Assembly (NCBI RefSeq): GCF_000697965.2
Contig: NZ_CP015882.1
Coordinates: forward strand, 1,054,001-1,118,000
Length of the DNA: 64,000 bases
DNA from: Ensifer adhaerens
GTDB lineage: Bacteria > Pseudomonadota > Alphaproteobacteria > Rhizobiales > Rhizobiaceae
Direction of reading: 5' to 3'
Both the position numbers and the translations under genes were made by a program. The notes under the pieces are model-generated. The model was given only the letters and a program-made list of their open reading frames with translations, ran no database searches and was not told the DNA's origin. Positions 35,343 through 45,496 of the stretch are shown piece after piece (positions within the stretch are counted from its first letter, which is position 1; every line of letters begins with the position of its first letter).

Positions 35343-36209
35343 TCACTTCAGCGAAATGCCGAGATCGCGACACGTCGCGCGGATCCAGGCCAGTGACGTT
35401 TCGATCATCGGGCCGGCGGCGCCTTCGCATTCGAGGCTGAGTACGCCGTCGTAGCCGTGGTCGCGAAGCATGGCGAGACAGATCTTGATATTCTCGGCAT
35501 TGACGCCATCGCCGAGCGCACAATGGCTGACCGCGATCCCGGTCTGTCCGCCACGGGCAGCCGCTGCCAGCGACGGTGACACGTCCTTAAGATGGACATG
35601 AGACACCCTGTCGATGAACCGCGACAGAAACTGCGGCGGTTCCTGGCCGGCGATGAAGGTGTTGCCGGTGTCCATGTTCATGCGCAGCCACTTGCTGTCT
35701 GCGAAGGCGAGCATGCGCTCCATGAATTCCGGACGCGTCGTGAAATGACCATGAGGCTCGATGTTGACGACGATCTCGTGCGCTTCGGCGACTTCGACGA
35801 TCTTTTCGTAGCTGCGCTTCATCAGCGCCATCGAGTCTTCTTCGGTAAGTCCGGGCGGCATGTGGAGCCCGTCGGTCGTGTCGACGCAGGGACTGCCGGC
35901 CTGCGCGGCCCAGGCAATCGACTTCAGCACATAGGGCACACCTCTGAGCGGTCCGTCCTCGCCAGACAGCGGATAGGCCGCATCGACCTGGGAAAAGCGC
36001 ACGCCGTAACGCTCCATCTTGCGACGCAAGAGGACCGGGTCCTCGTAGAGCGCGACATGCGGTTGATAGCCCAGTCCGTGGATCCAGCTCACGCCGTCGA
36101 TCAGACCACACTCGATGAAGTGCAAATCGTTGTCGCTCGCCCATTCCAGGCATTTTTCAAACGACCAGTAGGCCGAGTTGAACGCGTCCGTGTGGAAGCC
36201 TATCCGCAC
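35343..36209 (-). CDS. Sugar phosphate isomerase/epimerase family protein
   Basis: The 288-residue AP endonuclease 2 superfamily barrel contains EIVVNIEPHGHFTTR, RMNMDTGNTFI and VSHVHLKDVSP, each carrying a likely metal ligand. I place the start at GTG 36209, preceded by GGGAGG and followed by RIGFHTDAFNSAYWSFEK, the usual N-terminus. ATGs at 36236 and 36296 are longer alternatives. It is only distantly similar to the next epimerase, so the two may act on successive intermediates. As the first gene of the operon it faces the divergent AraC gene. Confidence 0.8.
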   Translation of the reverse strand: MRIGFHTDAFNSAYWSFEKCLEWASDNDLHFIECGLIDGVSWIHGLGYQPHVALYEDPVLLRRKMERYGVRFSQVDAAYPLSGEDGPLRGVPYVLKSIAWAAQAGSPCVDTTDGLHMPPGLTEEDSMALMKRSYEKIVEVAEAHEIVVNIEPHGHFTTRPEFMERMLAFADSKWLRMNMDTGNTFIAGQEPPQFLSRFIDRVSHVHLKDVSPSLAAAARGGQTGIAVSHCALGDGVNAENIKICLAMLRDHGYDGVLSLECEGAAGPMIETSLAWIRATCRDLGISLK

Positions 36210-36370
36210 CGGCAAAATCCTCCCAATTTCCCCCATGCCATTGAGTTTCAACGGCAAATCACCAGCGCCTCCAAAATGCCGCTTGATGATGTCCAAGCAT
36301 TGCGCAATAAATCGCTGCCTGCGTTCGAAATAGACGACTGGTAAATTTTATACATCTGCGGGGGAGCGGG

Positions 36371-37405
36371 ATGACGAAGAGCAGCAACGAACGGGCGGTC
36401 AATCGGCCCGCGGTCTTCCGCGAGCCGGGCGCCCTGCTCTATGCCGGCAATTGCCAGGACCTGATGAAGGCCTCGCTTGCGGGCCAGGTGTCGCTCAATG
36501 CCTGGACGCGACGCGGCTATCCCGGCATCGACCTCGGCGCGGCGCTGCCGCAGGTCTGTTCCGTTGGCGGATGGGATGCGACGACCCCGCAGGACTGGGG
36601 CCTGCGCGAACATTGCAACGAGGGGGTCAAGATCGCCTATCTGGCGCGCGGCTCATTGACGGTCACCATGGATGGCCGCAGGACGACGATCAATGAAGGC
36701 CAGATGTTCGTCGTGCGGCCCTGGCAGTTGCACGCGCTCGGCGATCCCAATGTCGGTGCCAGCCACATCATCTGGGTGCTCATGGATATGGGCGTGCGCC
36801 GACCACACGAAACCTGGCTGTGGCCCGACTGGATCGGCTGGCCCGAGCGCGACCGAAAGCGCCTGAGCGAACTTCTGTCGAAGAACGAACAGATTTCCTA
36901 CAACGCCTCCCGCGAAGTTACCCGCACCTTCCTCGACATCCACGAGGTGGTGGCAGGCGGCGATATCGACGGTGGAGAGGCGCACCTGCGCCTCTTGATT
37001 TCGATGATGCTGCTGCAATTCCGCCAGATGCTGGAAAGCCAGGCACCGGTTCTCGATCTTGCTCTTGCAAGCTCGAAGCGCACGGTCGAGATCTTCCTGA
37101 AGCGGCTGCGTCATGCGCTCGACGAGGACTGGACGCTCGAGAACATGGCGGCGGAGTGCAATCTTTCCCGCACGCAATTTTCGCAGCATTGCCAGGTGCT
37201 GACCAACATGACGCCTGTCCGCTACCTCCAGACGCTCCGACTCAACGCCGCACGGCTGCTTCTTGAAAGCGGCGCGCAATCGGTCACCAACATCGCCTTT
37301 GATTGCGGCTTCTCATCGAGCCAATACTTTGCCACCTGTTACAAGAAGCGCTTCGGGTTTTCGCCAATGGAAACGCCGCGTCAGTCGCTATCGATCGCCA
37401 ACTGA
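36371..37405 (+). CDS. AraC family transcriptional regulator
   Basis: The 344-residue protein has a cupin-like N-terminal sensor domain (IAYLARGSLTVTMDGRR, GQMFVVRPWQLHALG) and a C-terminal double helix-turn-helix (LENMAAECNLSRTQFSQHC, SVTNIAFDCGFSSSQYFATC, KKRFGFSP). It is divergent from the sugar importer/epimerase operon across about 160 bp and is probably its activator, sensing the transported sugar. GGGGGAG precedes the ATG. Confidence 0.88.
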   Translation: MTKSSNERAVNRPAVFREPGALLYAGNCQDLMKASLAGQVSLNAWTRRGYPGIDLGAALPQVCSVGGWDATTPQDWGLREHCNEGVKIAYLARGSLTVTMDGRRTTINEGQMFVVRPWQLHALGDPNVGASHIIWVLMDMGVRRPHETWLWPDWIGWPERDRKRLSELLSKNEQISYNASREVTRTFLDIHEVVAGGDIDGGEAHLRLLISMMLLQFRQMLESQAPVLDLALASSKRTVEIFLKRLRHALDEDWTLENMAAECNLSRTQFSQHCQVLTNMTPVRYLQTLRLNAARLLLESGAQSVTNIAFDCGFSSSQYFATCYKKRFGFSPMETPRQSLSIAN

Positions 37406-37436
37406 AAGTGGGCCGCCGCGACCGGATCAAAGCCGA

Positions 37437-38059
37437 ATGGACAAGAAAGCTCTCCTGACGCCACGAAAGGTCGGTTCGCAGCAACGCTCGCGAGCGATGA
37501 TCGAGGCCTTGGTCGAAGCGACTGCGCGTGCATTGATCAAAGAAGGATTTGAACGCGCCAACACAAACCGGATTGCCGAAGAGGCCGGCGTCAGCATCGG
37601 CTCTCTCTATCAGTAATTCCGGGCAAGGAAGCGCTCGTCGTTGCCGTCATCGAACGCCACAAGAGCGAGATGGTGGATGTCTTGCGGGGTACGCTGGCCA
37701 AAGTGGCGACGCTGCCGCTCGACAGTGCCGTGCGCGAACTGGTCAAGACGATGATCGATGCTCATCGTGTGAACCCGGACCTTCATCGGGTGTTGGTCGA
37801 GGAAACGCCACGTGCAGGGCGGATCGGTACGATCGACGGTTTTGACAGAGAGTTCTACGGGTTGATCAGGGCTTATCTCGAATTGCACAAGGAAGAACTG
37901 CGGCCGATGGATCTGGATCTGGCCGCTTACATTTGCGTCAGCTGCAAGGAGGCGCTGACGCACGGCGCGGTGGTCGACAGTCCAGAGAAGCTAAACGATG
38001 GGAACGTCGACGCCTTCATCAACGAAGTGACGACGCTGATCACGCGCTACCTGAAGTAA
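37437..38059 (+). pseudogene. TetR family regulator disrupted by a frameshift
   Basis: The N-terminal part (MDKKALLTPRKVG, MIEALVEATARALIKEGFER, IAEEAGVSIGSLYQ) is an intact TetR helix-turn-helix that runs into a stop at 37614-37616. The expected continuation (PGKEALVVAVIERHKSEMV, then a helical domain ending at 38059) resumes immediately in another frame. The sequence CAGTAATTCCGGGC lacks one base relative to the usual Tyr-Phe-Pro-Gly codons. Both halves are otherwise intact, so this is either a recent single-base deletion or a sequencing error. Confidence 0.8.
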
Positions 38060-38338
38060 CGGCCTTCGGGTAGCAGACATCCAAGATGCGAGAGCTGGGT
38101 CTTGGCGACTTGATGTCGCTCCGTGAACGCCGGCGTCCAACTGCGCGAACTACCGGGGGAATATGAACCGGGGGCGCTCGCAGAGACAGCTTCTCGAACG
38201 CGAGTAGATTTTTGCGAGTGATCGCTCACAATTGAGGCTGCACGCGGCCAATCCGACAGCCAACCTCGTGTCGAAATCAAATGCAGCACGAGCGGTCGAG
38301 CGACCGCTTCTCGAAGCTCCATACCAAGGTAACAAGAG

Positions 38339-38788
38339 ATGTACGCACACGTCGTGATGATTCATGCCGCGGCCATGGGCACGGCATTTCTGCTGCTTGC
38401 AGCAAGGGAGCTCCTTTTCATTTCTGCCCGGCGAGGGCAAATCGGGGCTGCAAAGTTGGCCCTGACCGCAAACAGGATTGCAGGTCTGCTCACCGGCATA
38501 GGGATTGCCGGAGGCATTGGCCTCATCGTTTTGGGTGGGTGGCCGCTATCGACACCCTGGCTACTGATGTCATTCACCCTGATCGCCGCCTTGATGATTG
38601 TCGAAAGCAGGGTCGTGCGGCCATGGGAGGCACAGGTGCATCCAGCCCTTGAAGGCACGATCGACAAAATGGAAGTCCGAACGCTTCTTAGAAACAAGCG
38701 CGCTTTGGGCGGCCTTCTGGCATCGATCTCGCTTTTTGCTCTGATAATAGCTCTGATGGTCGTCAAACCCGACCTACTCGGCGCCTAG
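38339..38788 (+). CDS. Small integral membrane protein of unknown function
   Basis: The 149-residue protein has four predicted membrane segments: about residues 3-27, 47-65, 72-90 and 122-142. Between the third and fourth lies a polar stretch (RVVRPWEAQVHPALEGTIDK). I do not recognise a family with confidence; a distant DUF2269-like layout is possible. It stands alone between a broken tetR gene and the convergent pntB gene. If the tetR gene once controlled it, it may now be constitutive. Confidence 0.65.
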   Translation: MYAHVVMIHAAAMGTAFLLLAARELLFISARRGQIGAAKLALTANRIAGLLTGIGIAGGIGLIVLGGWPLSTPWLLMSFTLIAALMIVESRVVRPWEAQVHPALEGTIDKMEVRTLLRNKRALGGLLASISLFALIIALMVVKPDLLGA

Positions 38789-38830
38789 GGCGACGCCATC
38801 GGACGCATCGGTCGCTCATCAACGGAGTTG

Positions 38831-38863
38831 AACTCACCGCCCCTATATGCGGAGCGATGAGTT
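38831..38863. terminator. Hairpin between convergent membrane-protein and pntB genes
   Basis: AACTCA-c-CGC pairs with GCG-a-TGAGTT, and GTCTTTTC follows on the plus strand. It is placed between two convergent stop codons and could terminate the membrane-protein gene. Confidence 0.4.
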
Positions 38864-38880
38864 GTCTTTTCAGGGCGTCA

Positions 38881-40314
38881 TCACGCCAGCGCGGGCAGCA
38901 GCTGGTCGATGCTCTTCTTGGCGTCGCCGTAGAACATGCGGGTGTTGTCCTTGTAGAACAGCGGGTTCTCGATGCCGGAGTAACCGGTTCCCTGGCCACG
39001 CTTGGAGACGAACACCTGTTTGGCCTTCCAGACTTCGAGCACCGGCATGCCGGCGATCGGTGAGTTCGGATCCTCCTGGGCGGCCGGATTGACGATGTCG
39101 TTCGAGCCGATGACGATGACGACATCGGTTTCGTGGAAGTCTTCGTTGATCTCGTCCATCTCGAGCACGATGTCGTAGGGAACCTTCGCTTCGGCCAAAA
39201 GCACGTTCATGTGGCCCGGCAAACGGCCGGCGACCGGATGAATGGCAAAGCGCACGTTCTTGCCGGCCGCCCGCAGCTTGCGGGTGAGCTCGGAGACCGA
39301 TTGCTGCGCCTGCGCCACCGCCATGCCGTAGCCCGGCACGATGATGACGCTGTCGGCGTCGTTAAGGGCTGCGGCCACGCCATCGGCATCAATGGCGATC
39401 TGCTCGCCGGTGATTTCCATTGCCGGCCCCGTGGTTGCCCCGAAGCCGCCGAGGATGACCGACAGGAACGAGCGGTTCATCGCCTTGCACATGATGTAGG
39501 AGAGGATCGCGCCCGAGGAGCCGACCAGGGCGCCGGTGACGATCAACAGGTCGTTGCCGAGCGTGAAGCCGATGGCCGCGGCCGCCCAGCCGGAATAGCT
39601 GTTCAGCATCGACACCACCACCGGCATGTCGGCGCCGCCGATGCCCATGATCAGGTGATAGCCGATGAAGAAAGCGGCGAGCGTCATGACAAGCAGCGTC
39701 CAGGTGCCGGCACCATTGACGTAGAGCACCAGCAGCACGAGCGAGAGAAGGGCAGCACCGGCATTGAGCAGGTGACCGCCCGGCAGCTTCTTGGCCTTGC
39801 CGTCGACCTTGCCGGCAAGCTTGCCGAAGGCGATGACGGAGCCGGTGAAGGTGACGGCGCCGATGAAGACGCCGAGGAAGACCTCGACCTTCATGATCGA
39901 CAGTTCCACCGGTTCCTTGTGGGCAAGGATCGCGGCAAAGCCGGTCAATGCAGAGCGGGCCGCCGCATCGAGGCCGGCGACATCAGCCGCCTCGATATGG
40001 GCGTTGAAGCCGATGAAGACTGCGGCAAGACCGACGAAGGAATGGAGTGCTGCAACGAGTTGCGGCATCTCGGTCATCTGGACGCGGGAGGCGACGAAGT
40101 GGCCGAGCAGGGCGCCGCCCGCGATCATCAGCGCGATGATGAACCAGTTGCCGACATCAGGTCCGAAGACCGTGGCGACAATGGCAAGCGCCATGCCCGT
40201 CATGCCGTACCAGACGGCGCGCTTGGCGCTTTCCTGGCCCGAAAGCCCGCCGAGCGAGAGGATGAAGAGGACGGCTGCCGCAATATAGGCGGCCGATACG
40301 ATACCGATCATCAT
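38881..40314 (-). CDS. pntB: NAD(P) transhydrogenase subunit beta
   Basis: The 477-residue protein has an N-terminal membrane part of about eight to nine helices. A cytosolic NADP-binding domain III follows ([49 protein letters not shown]). It forms the proton-translocating transhydrogenase with PntA, using the proton gradient to make NADPH from NADH. Its length matches the E. coli subunit. The gene starts 19 bp after pntA. Confidence 0.94.
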   Translation of the reverse strand: MMIGIVSAAYIAAAVLFILSLGGLSGQESAKRAVWYGMTGMALAIVATVFGPDVGNWFIIALMIAGGALLGHFVASRVQMTEMPQLVAALHSFVGLAAVFIGFNAHIEAADVAGLDAAARSALTGFAAILAHKEPVELSIMKVEVFLGVFIGAVTFTGSVIAFGKLAGKVDGKAKKLPGGHLLNAGAALLSLVLLVLYVNGAGTWTLLVMTLAAFFIGYHLIMGIGGADMPVVVSMLNSYSGWAAAAIGFTLGNDLLIVTGALVGSSGAILSYIMCKAMNRSFLSVILGGFGATTGPAMEITGEQIAIDADGVAAALNDADSVIIVPGYGMAVAQAQQSVSELTRKLRAAGKNVRFAIHPVAGRLPGHMNVLLAEAKVPYDIVLEMDEINEDFHETDVVIVIGSNDIVNPAAQEDPNSPIAGMPVLEVWKAKQVFVSKRGQGTGYSGIENPLFYKDNTRMFYGDAKKSIDQLLPALA

Positions 40315-40333
40315 AATGCTTACCCCTGCCCGA

Positions 40334-41926
40334 TCAGGATTTCTGGAACATGGCGAGCATGCGCCGCGTGACGAGGAAGCCGCCGACGATGTTGATCGTG
40401 GCGATCAGCACCGACAGCGCCGCAAGCAGCACCACCAGCCAGTTGCCAGACCCGATCTGCAGCAGCGCCCCGAGAATGACGATGCCGGAAACCGCGTTGG
40501 TGACGGCCATCAGCGGGGTGTGCAACGAATGCGAGACGTTCCAGATGACCTGGAAGCCGACGAAGCAGGCGAGCACGAAGACGACGAAGTGGCTCATGAA
40601 GGCAGGCGGAGCAAAGGCGCCGACCAAAAGCAGCAGCGCCGTGCCGACGGCGAGAAGCGTCAGCTGGCTCTTCGTCTGGGCCTTGAAGGCTGCGGCCTCG
40701 GTCGCACGCTTTTCCTCCGGCGTCGGCTCCTTCACTTTCTCCTTTGGTTTCTGCGCCGCGATCGCGGCGATCTTCGGCGGTGGCGGCGGATAGGTGATCG
40801 CACCCTCGAAGGTGACGGTCGCGCCACGGATGACGTCGTCCTCCATGTTGTGGACGAGCTTGCCGTCCTTGCCCGGCGTCAGGTCCGTCAGCATATGGCG
40901 GATATTGGTGGCATAGAGCGTGGACGCCTGCGCGGCCATGCGGCTCGGAAAATCGGTATAGCCGATGATGACGACGCCGTTGTCGGAGACGATCCGCTGA
41001 TCGGCAACGGTCAGGTCGCAGTTGCCGCCACGCTCGGCCGCAAGATCGACCACCACCGATCCCGGCTTCATCGCGGCGACCATGTCGGCAAGCCAGAGTT
41101 TCGGTGCATCACGGCCCGGGATCAGCGCCGTGGTGATGACGATATCGATCTGGGGCGCAAGCTCGCGGAACTTGGCAAGCTGCTTCTCGCGGAACTCCGG
41201 CGAAGAGGGAGCCGCATAACCGCCGGTGGCAGCGCCATCCTGCTGACCGCCCCCCTCACCATCGGCAAAATCGAGATAGACGAACTCGGCTCCCATGCTC
41301 TCGATCTGCTCGGCGACTTCCGGCCGCACGTCAAAGGCGTAGGTCTGAGCGCCAAGCGAGGTGGCGACCCCGATCGCCGCAAGACCGGCGACGCCCGCAC
41401 CGATCACCAGGACCTTGGCCGGCGGCACCTTGCCGGCGGCCGTCACCTGGCCGGTGAAGAAGCGACCGAAATTGTTGCCGGCCTCGATCACCGCGCGATA
41501 GCCGGCGATATTGGCCATCGACGACAGCGCATCCATCTTCTGGGCGCGCGAAATGCGCGGGACCATGTCCATGGCGATGACGTTGACGCCCTTTTCCCTG
41601 GCGAGCTCCAGAAGTTCGGCATTCTGGCCCGGATAGAAGAACGAGATCAGCGTCTTGTCCGCAGACAGATAAGCGACCTCGCTCGGCTCGGGCGGCCGTA
41701 CCTTGGCGACGACATTTGCCGAAGCCCACAGCGCCTCTGCCGACGGGGCCACCTCGACGCCCACGGCCCGATAGGCATCATCGGAAAAACCGGCCGCAAC
41801 GCCCGCGCCCGTCTCAATGATGCTGCAATAGCCAAGTTTCGCAAGTTGCACCGCGCTGTCAGGTGTCAGCGCCACGCGCGCCTCGCTTGCGGTTACCTCC
41901 CGCGGCGCGCCAATTTTAATCGCCAT
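40334..41926 (-). CDS. pntA: NAD(P) transhydrogenase subunit alpha (fused)
   Basis: The 530-residue protein combines the NAD-binding domain I ([40 protein letters not shown]) with a C-terminal four-helix membrane part after a Lys/Glu-rich linker near residue 400. This is the single-chain arrangement of E. coli PntA; many alphaproteobacteria instead split it into PntAA and PntAB. GGAGAGGA precedes the ATG. It forms an operon with pntB. Confidence 0.93.
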   Translation of the reverse strand: MAIKIGAPREVTASEARVALTPDSAVQLAKLGYCSIIETGAGVAAGFSDDAYRAVGVEVAPSAEALWASANVVAKVRPPEPSEVAYLSADKTLISFFYPGQNAELLELAREKGVNVIAMDMVPRISRAQKMDALSSMANIAGYRAVIEAGNNFGRFFTGQVTAAGKVPPAKVLVIGAGVAGLAAIGVATSLGAQTYAFDVRPEVAEQIESMGAEFVYLDFADGEGGGQQDGAATGGYAAPSSPEFREKQLAKFRELAPQIDIVITTALIPGRDAPKLWLADMVAAMKPGSVVVDLAAERGGNCDLTVADQRIVSDNGVVIIGYTDFPSRMAAQASTLYATNIRHMLTDLTPGKDGKLVHNMEDDVIRGATVTFEGAITYPPPPPKIAAIAAQKPKEKVKEPTPEEKRATEAAAFKAQTKSQLTLLAVGTALLLLVGAFAPPAFMSHFVVFVLACFVGFQVIWNVSHSLHTPLMAVTNAVSGIVILGALLQIGSGNWLVVLLAALSVLIATINIVGGFLVTRRMLAMFQKS

Positions 41927-42485
41927 GCTTGTCTGTCCTCTCCTGCCGACTAGGCAATGCCTTGTCCCTCAACAATGCGACAGCAGAACAAGCAAACCTT
42001 GAGAGTACTGTCCAGTACGCTTTGCCGCGAATCCGTCCATTCTTGTCGCTTTTTAGTTTTCACTAATCGTTTTTATTGGCCAAGCACTCCAGCCGACGGG
42101 CCGCTCGGGCACCAATGGCCAACAAAAAGGGGACGGCGACGCCCCCACGAAGAGGGTGCTGCATCGGCTCCAGGGGGCCGCCGATTGCGTATGTGAAGCG
42201 ACGCTTCACCAGAGAGGGGTCCCGACCTGCGCGCGTTTCATGAAACAATCGTGCCGAGCCGCGACTGACAATCCGGCGCCTGGCGTCGACACGCTACGGG
42301 GCCGCTGCTGCAAGCCCTCCTTCGGAAGTTTTTATTTCAATGCCCTCGGCACGGCACGGCGACGCGGTCTCGCCGCGTGCCGCGCCGTGCGGCCCCTTGG
42401 GAGGATGTTCTAGTTGCGGCTTTCGTAGCTGCTCAGATTTGCAGGGGTGACGAGCTCGAACGTGAACGACCCGCGCGTCCACGCA
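41927..42485. other. 559-bp intergenic region with palindrome and hairpin
   Basis: No supported gene lies here. It contains a perfect palindrome GTGAAGCG-A-CGCTTCAC (42193-42209) and an imperfect GC-rich hairpin (42349-42390) whose arms GCACGGC and GCCGTGC enclose CGGC/GCCG and ACGCGG/CCGCGT. Just after the ATPase stop, a short minus-strand frame ending at 42411 reads FTFELVTPANLSSYESRN, which may be the tail of a lost gene. The pntA promoter should lie at its left end. Confidence 0.5.
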
Positions 42486-43238
42486 TCAAAGGGATTCGTC
42501 GACAATGACGACCGGTCGCCCCAGGGAGCAGGCCTCCACCCGCGCCTCGACGCGATAAACCGAGCGCAGCATATCCGCGGTGATGACGTCGTGGGTGGGG
42601 CCGCTCGCCAGCACCGACCCGCCGCTGATGACGATCGTGTCGTCGCAATAGCGCAGCGCATGGTTCAGGTCGTGCAGCGCGATCAACACCGCCATACCCG
42701 ACTGCGCCGACAAACGCTTCATGAAGCCAAGGACCTCGATCTGGCGAAAGAGATCGAGCGCCGAGGTCGGTTCGTCCATCAACAGCACTTCGGGCTTACG
42801 CACGAGAGCTTGCGCGATGGAGACGAGCTGGCGCTGGCCGCCTGAGAGCTCACCAAGGCCACGAAAGGCGAGATCGGCGATCCGGAGTTCGCCCAGCACT
42901 CGGTCGATCTCGGCGAGTTCGGCGTCCTTCACCTTCCAGCCTGAGCCTTGCTTGGCCGACAACAGCACCGACTCGTAGACGGTCAGCACGGCATTGGCGC
43001 CGGTATCCTGCGGCATGTAGCAGATGCCTTCGGACCCCTTGGCCGTATCGGACAGGTGGACAGTGCCGGGACCGGAGGTCAGGTTTGCTATGCGCTTGAA
43101 CAGCGTCGACTTGCCGGCCGCATTCGGACCAATCACCGCCGTCAGGCCACCGCCGCGCAAGACACCGGTGTTGACATCTAAGAGCACCGTGCGCCGGCCA
43201 TAATTCGCGCCGACCTTTTCCAGCGACAGGCTTACCAT
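42486..43238 (-). CDS. Iron-siderophore-type ABC ATPase (FecE-like)
   Basis: The 250-residue ATPase has Walker A GPNAAGKST, signature LSGGQRQLVSIAQAL, Walker B VLLMDEPTSALDL and the switch His in LIALHDLNHALRYCDD. It overlaps the permease gene by 7 bp and is the last gene of the importer operon. GPNAAGKST, with Ala replacing Gly, is a tolerated variant. Confidence 0.88.
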   Translation of the reverse strand: MVSLSLEKVGANYGRRTVLLDVNTGVLRGGGLTAVIGPNAAGKSTLFKRIANLTSGPGTVHLSDTAKGSEGICYMPQDTGANAVLTVYESVLLSAKQGSGWKVKDAELAEIDRVLGELRIADLAFRGLGELSGGQRQLVSIAQALVRKPEVLLMDEPTSALDLFRQIEVLGFMKRLSAQSGMAVLIALHDLNHALRYCDDTIVISGGSVLASGPTHDVITADMLRSVYRVEARVEACSLGRPVVIVDESL

Positions 43239-44302
43239 GCGCGCCTCCTGTTGGTGAAAATCAGCACGAAGAAGAAGGGCACGCCAACGAGCGCGGTGAT
43301 GACTCCAATCGGCAGGACGGCGCCCGGAATAATCATCTTGCTCACGACCGAAGTGACCGAAAGAAGGAGCGCGCCGCACAACACAGAAGCTGGCAGGAAG
43401 AAGCGCTGATCCTCGCCGACCAGCATGCGTGCGATGTGCGGAGCGACGAGACCAACAAAGCCGATCGTGCCAACGAAAGAAACCGGGATCGCCGCAAGCA
43501 GGCTGACCGTCATCATTGCTTCGAGCCGGAGCCTTCGAACATTGATACCGAAGCTCGCAGCCTTATCGTCACCAAGCCGAAGCGCGGTTAGCGCCCAGGC
43601 GTGCCGTGCAAACAGCGGCAAGGCGAACAGCAGCACGGCGCCGGTGATCCAGACCTTTGGCCAGGTTGCCTTGGTGAGACTGCCCATCGTCCAGAAGACG
43701 ACGGCGGCCAGCGCCTGTTCGGAGGCGAGATATTCGAGCAAAGACAGCGCGGCATTGAAGGTGAAGACGAGCGCAATGCCGAGCAGAACGATTGTTTCGA
43801 CCGTAACGCCGCGCATGGTGGAGGCGAAATGGATGAAGAGCGCCGCCAACATCGCCATAAGGAAGGCGTTGATTGGCACCATGTATTGGACGGCGACGGG
43901 AAAAACCGCCACGCCGGCAACGAGACCGAGGGCCGCACCGAAGCCGGCAGCGGCGGAAATGCCGAGCGTGAATGGACTTGCCAGTGGATTGGCAAGGATC
44001 GTCTGCATCTGCGCGCCTGCGACCGACAATGAGGCACCCACCGTCACGGCCATCAGGGCGATCGGCATGCGAATGTCCCAGATCACCACCCGGAGCTGGT
44101 CGCTTACAGTTTCCGGTCGAAAGAGCGCGGTCAGCACATCCGCGAGTGGATAGTTTGCAGGCCCGAGAGCCATGTCGACTGCAACCGACGCAAAGAGCGC
44201 AACGATGAGGCAGAAGATCAACACCAAGCGGCGCAAAACGAGAGAGCGGTAGCGCCCTCGCCCTTCAACGCCGGATACTTGTTCGGTCATGGCAACCATC
44301 AT
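43232..44302 (-). CDS. FecCD-family ABC permease
   Basis: The 356-residue protein has about ten helices and the FecCD signatures DIRMPIALMAVTVGASLSVA, NPLASPFTLGISAAAGFGAA, LGDDKAASFGINVRRLRLEA and the GFVGLVAPHIARMLVGED loop. These transport ferric siderophores, haem or cobalamin. A single permease gene implies a homodimer. It starts by ATGA overlap with the upstream binding-protein stop. Confidence 0.88.
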   Translation of the reverse strand: MMVAMTEQVSGVEGRGRYRSLVLRRLVLIFCLIVALFASVAVDMALGPANYPLADVLTALFRPETVSDQLRVVIWDIRMPIALMAVTVGASLSVAGAQMQTILANPLASPFTLGISAAAGFGAALGLVAGVAVFPVAVQYMVPINAFLMAMLAALFIHFASTMRGVTVETIVLLGIALVFTFNAALSLLEYLASEQALAAVVFWTMGSLTKATWPKVWITGAVLLFALPLFARHAWALTALRLGDDKAASFGINVRRLRLEAMMTVSLLAAIPVSFVGTIGFVGLVAPHIARMLVGEDQRFFLPASVLCGALLLSVTSVVSKMIIPGAVLPIGVITALVGVPFFFVLIFTNRRRAW

Positions 44303-45438
44303 TCACCACTCTTTGGAAGCGAGGCGAAGTAACCCGCGCGGTAGGTCACCGGCAGAAACTTCTCATGGAACTCGCGGAAAGTCCGGTCCGGGTCTATGTC
44401 GGCAAAGAGCTCCGGATGGAACCACTTGGCAAACTGCTGGATCGGAATGAACTCGTAAGGGGCGCCGTAGAACTGGTGCCAGACGGCATGCACATTGCCC
44501 TCCTTCACCGCCTTCAGGCCGGGAAAGCCCGGGCGCTGCATAAGGCCGCGCAGGCGATCTTCTGCCGCCGCCGCATCGGCGCCGCGTCCGACGCTAACGA
44601 ACTGGTTGAGATCGGATTCCGCCGACCAGTTACTGCCGGTGATAATGACATGATCCGGATCGCTGACGATCAGCTGCTCAGGATTGAGGTCGCCGAAGGT
44701 CCCCTTGACGACGTCAGAACCGATATTGTGGCCGCCGGCCTCTTCCACCATTTTGCCGAAGTTGGCCGGACCGAAGGTGCGGCAGCAGACAACGTCGCCG
44801 GTGATGCCGGGAGAGCGCTCGATGAAGACTTTCGGCCGCGCAATTTCCCCCGCCTTCTTGAGGCGGTCCGTCACCAGCGCGATTTGAGCATTGCGATAGT
44901 CGATGAATTCGCGGGCCTTCGCTTCGGCACCGAAGAGCTGGCCGAGGATTTCGACCGATTTTTCGCTATTGGCGGCAGGATCCACGCGGAAATCGAGATA
45001 GACGACGGCAATGCCGGCGGAAGCGGCCTTTTCGATGAAGCCCGATTCTTCGACCGCCTGCTGCGCTTCGAGATTGAGCGTCAGAACCTCAGGCTTGAGC
45101 GCAATCGCTGCCTCGAGGCTGAAATCGCCCGAAGGGATATAGCCGAACCGCGGCAGTTTCTCGATTTCGGGGAAGCGCTCCACATAGGCAGCGTAGGAGT
45201 CCGGATCCTTCTTCAAAAGATCATCGCGCCAACCGACGATCGTGTCGAAGACATGCTCGCCTTTCAGCGCTGCGGCCACGTGGATCTGCCGCGCCTCGCC
45301 CAACAGGACGCGCTTGGCCGGAAGCGCAATTTCGACCCGACGGCCGGTGACGTCGATGATTTCAGCCGCACTGGCGGGCAAAGCCGCCAATACCAAGGCT
45401 GCGACCATCGCCGACGCGATTTTCCCGAAGATCGACAT
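44299..45438 (-). CDS. Iron-type ABC substrate-binding protein (copy 2)
   Basis: The 379-residue periplasmic protein (signal peptide ending LPASAAEI) has a type III binding fold (IIDVTGRRVEIALPAKRVLL, GTFGDLNPEQLIVSDPDHVI). It carries a conspicuous vicinal Cys pair in DVVCCRTFGPANFGKM. It is clearly a paralogue of the preceding gene product along its whole length, including the Cys pair and the C-terminal WFHPELFADIDPDRTF. ATG 45438 has AAAGGA 6 nt upstream. The ligand is probably an iron complex; this is inferred from the permease family and the iron box. Confidence 0.83.
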   Translation of the reverse strand: MSIFGKIASAMVAALVLAALPASAAEIIDVTGRRVEIALPAKRVLLGEARQIHVAAALKGEHVFDTIVGWRDDLLKKDPDSYAAYVERFPEIEKLPRFGYIPSGDFSLEAAIALKPEVLTLNLEAQQAVEESGFIEKAASAGIAVVYLDFRVDPAANSEKSVEILGQLFGAEAKAREFIDYRNAQIALVTDRLKKAGEIARPKVFIERSPGITGDVVCCRTFGPANFGKMVEEAGGHNIGSDVVKGTFGDLNPEQLIVSDPDHVIITGSNWSAESDLNQFVSVGRGADAAAAEDRLRGLMQRPGFPGLKAVKEGNVHAVWHQFYGAPYEFIPIQQFAKWFHPELFADIDPDRTFREFHEKFLPVTYRAGYFASLPKSGE

Positions 45439-45496
45439 TCTCATTCCTTTTTAGTTGCGACGCCGGAGTCCTCCCCTCCTCCAGCTGTCGATGCGC

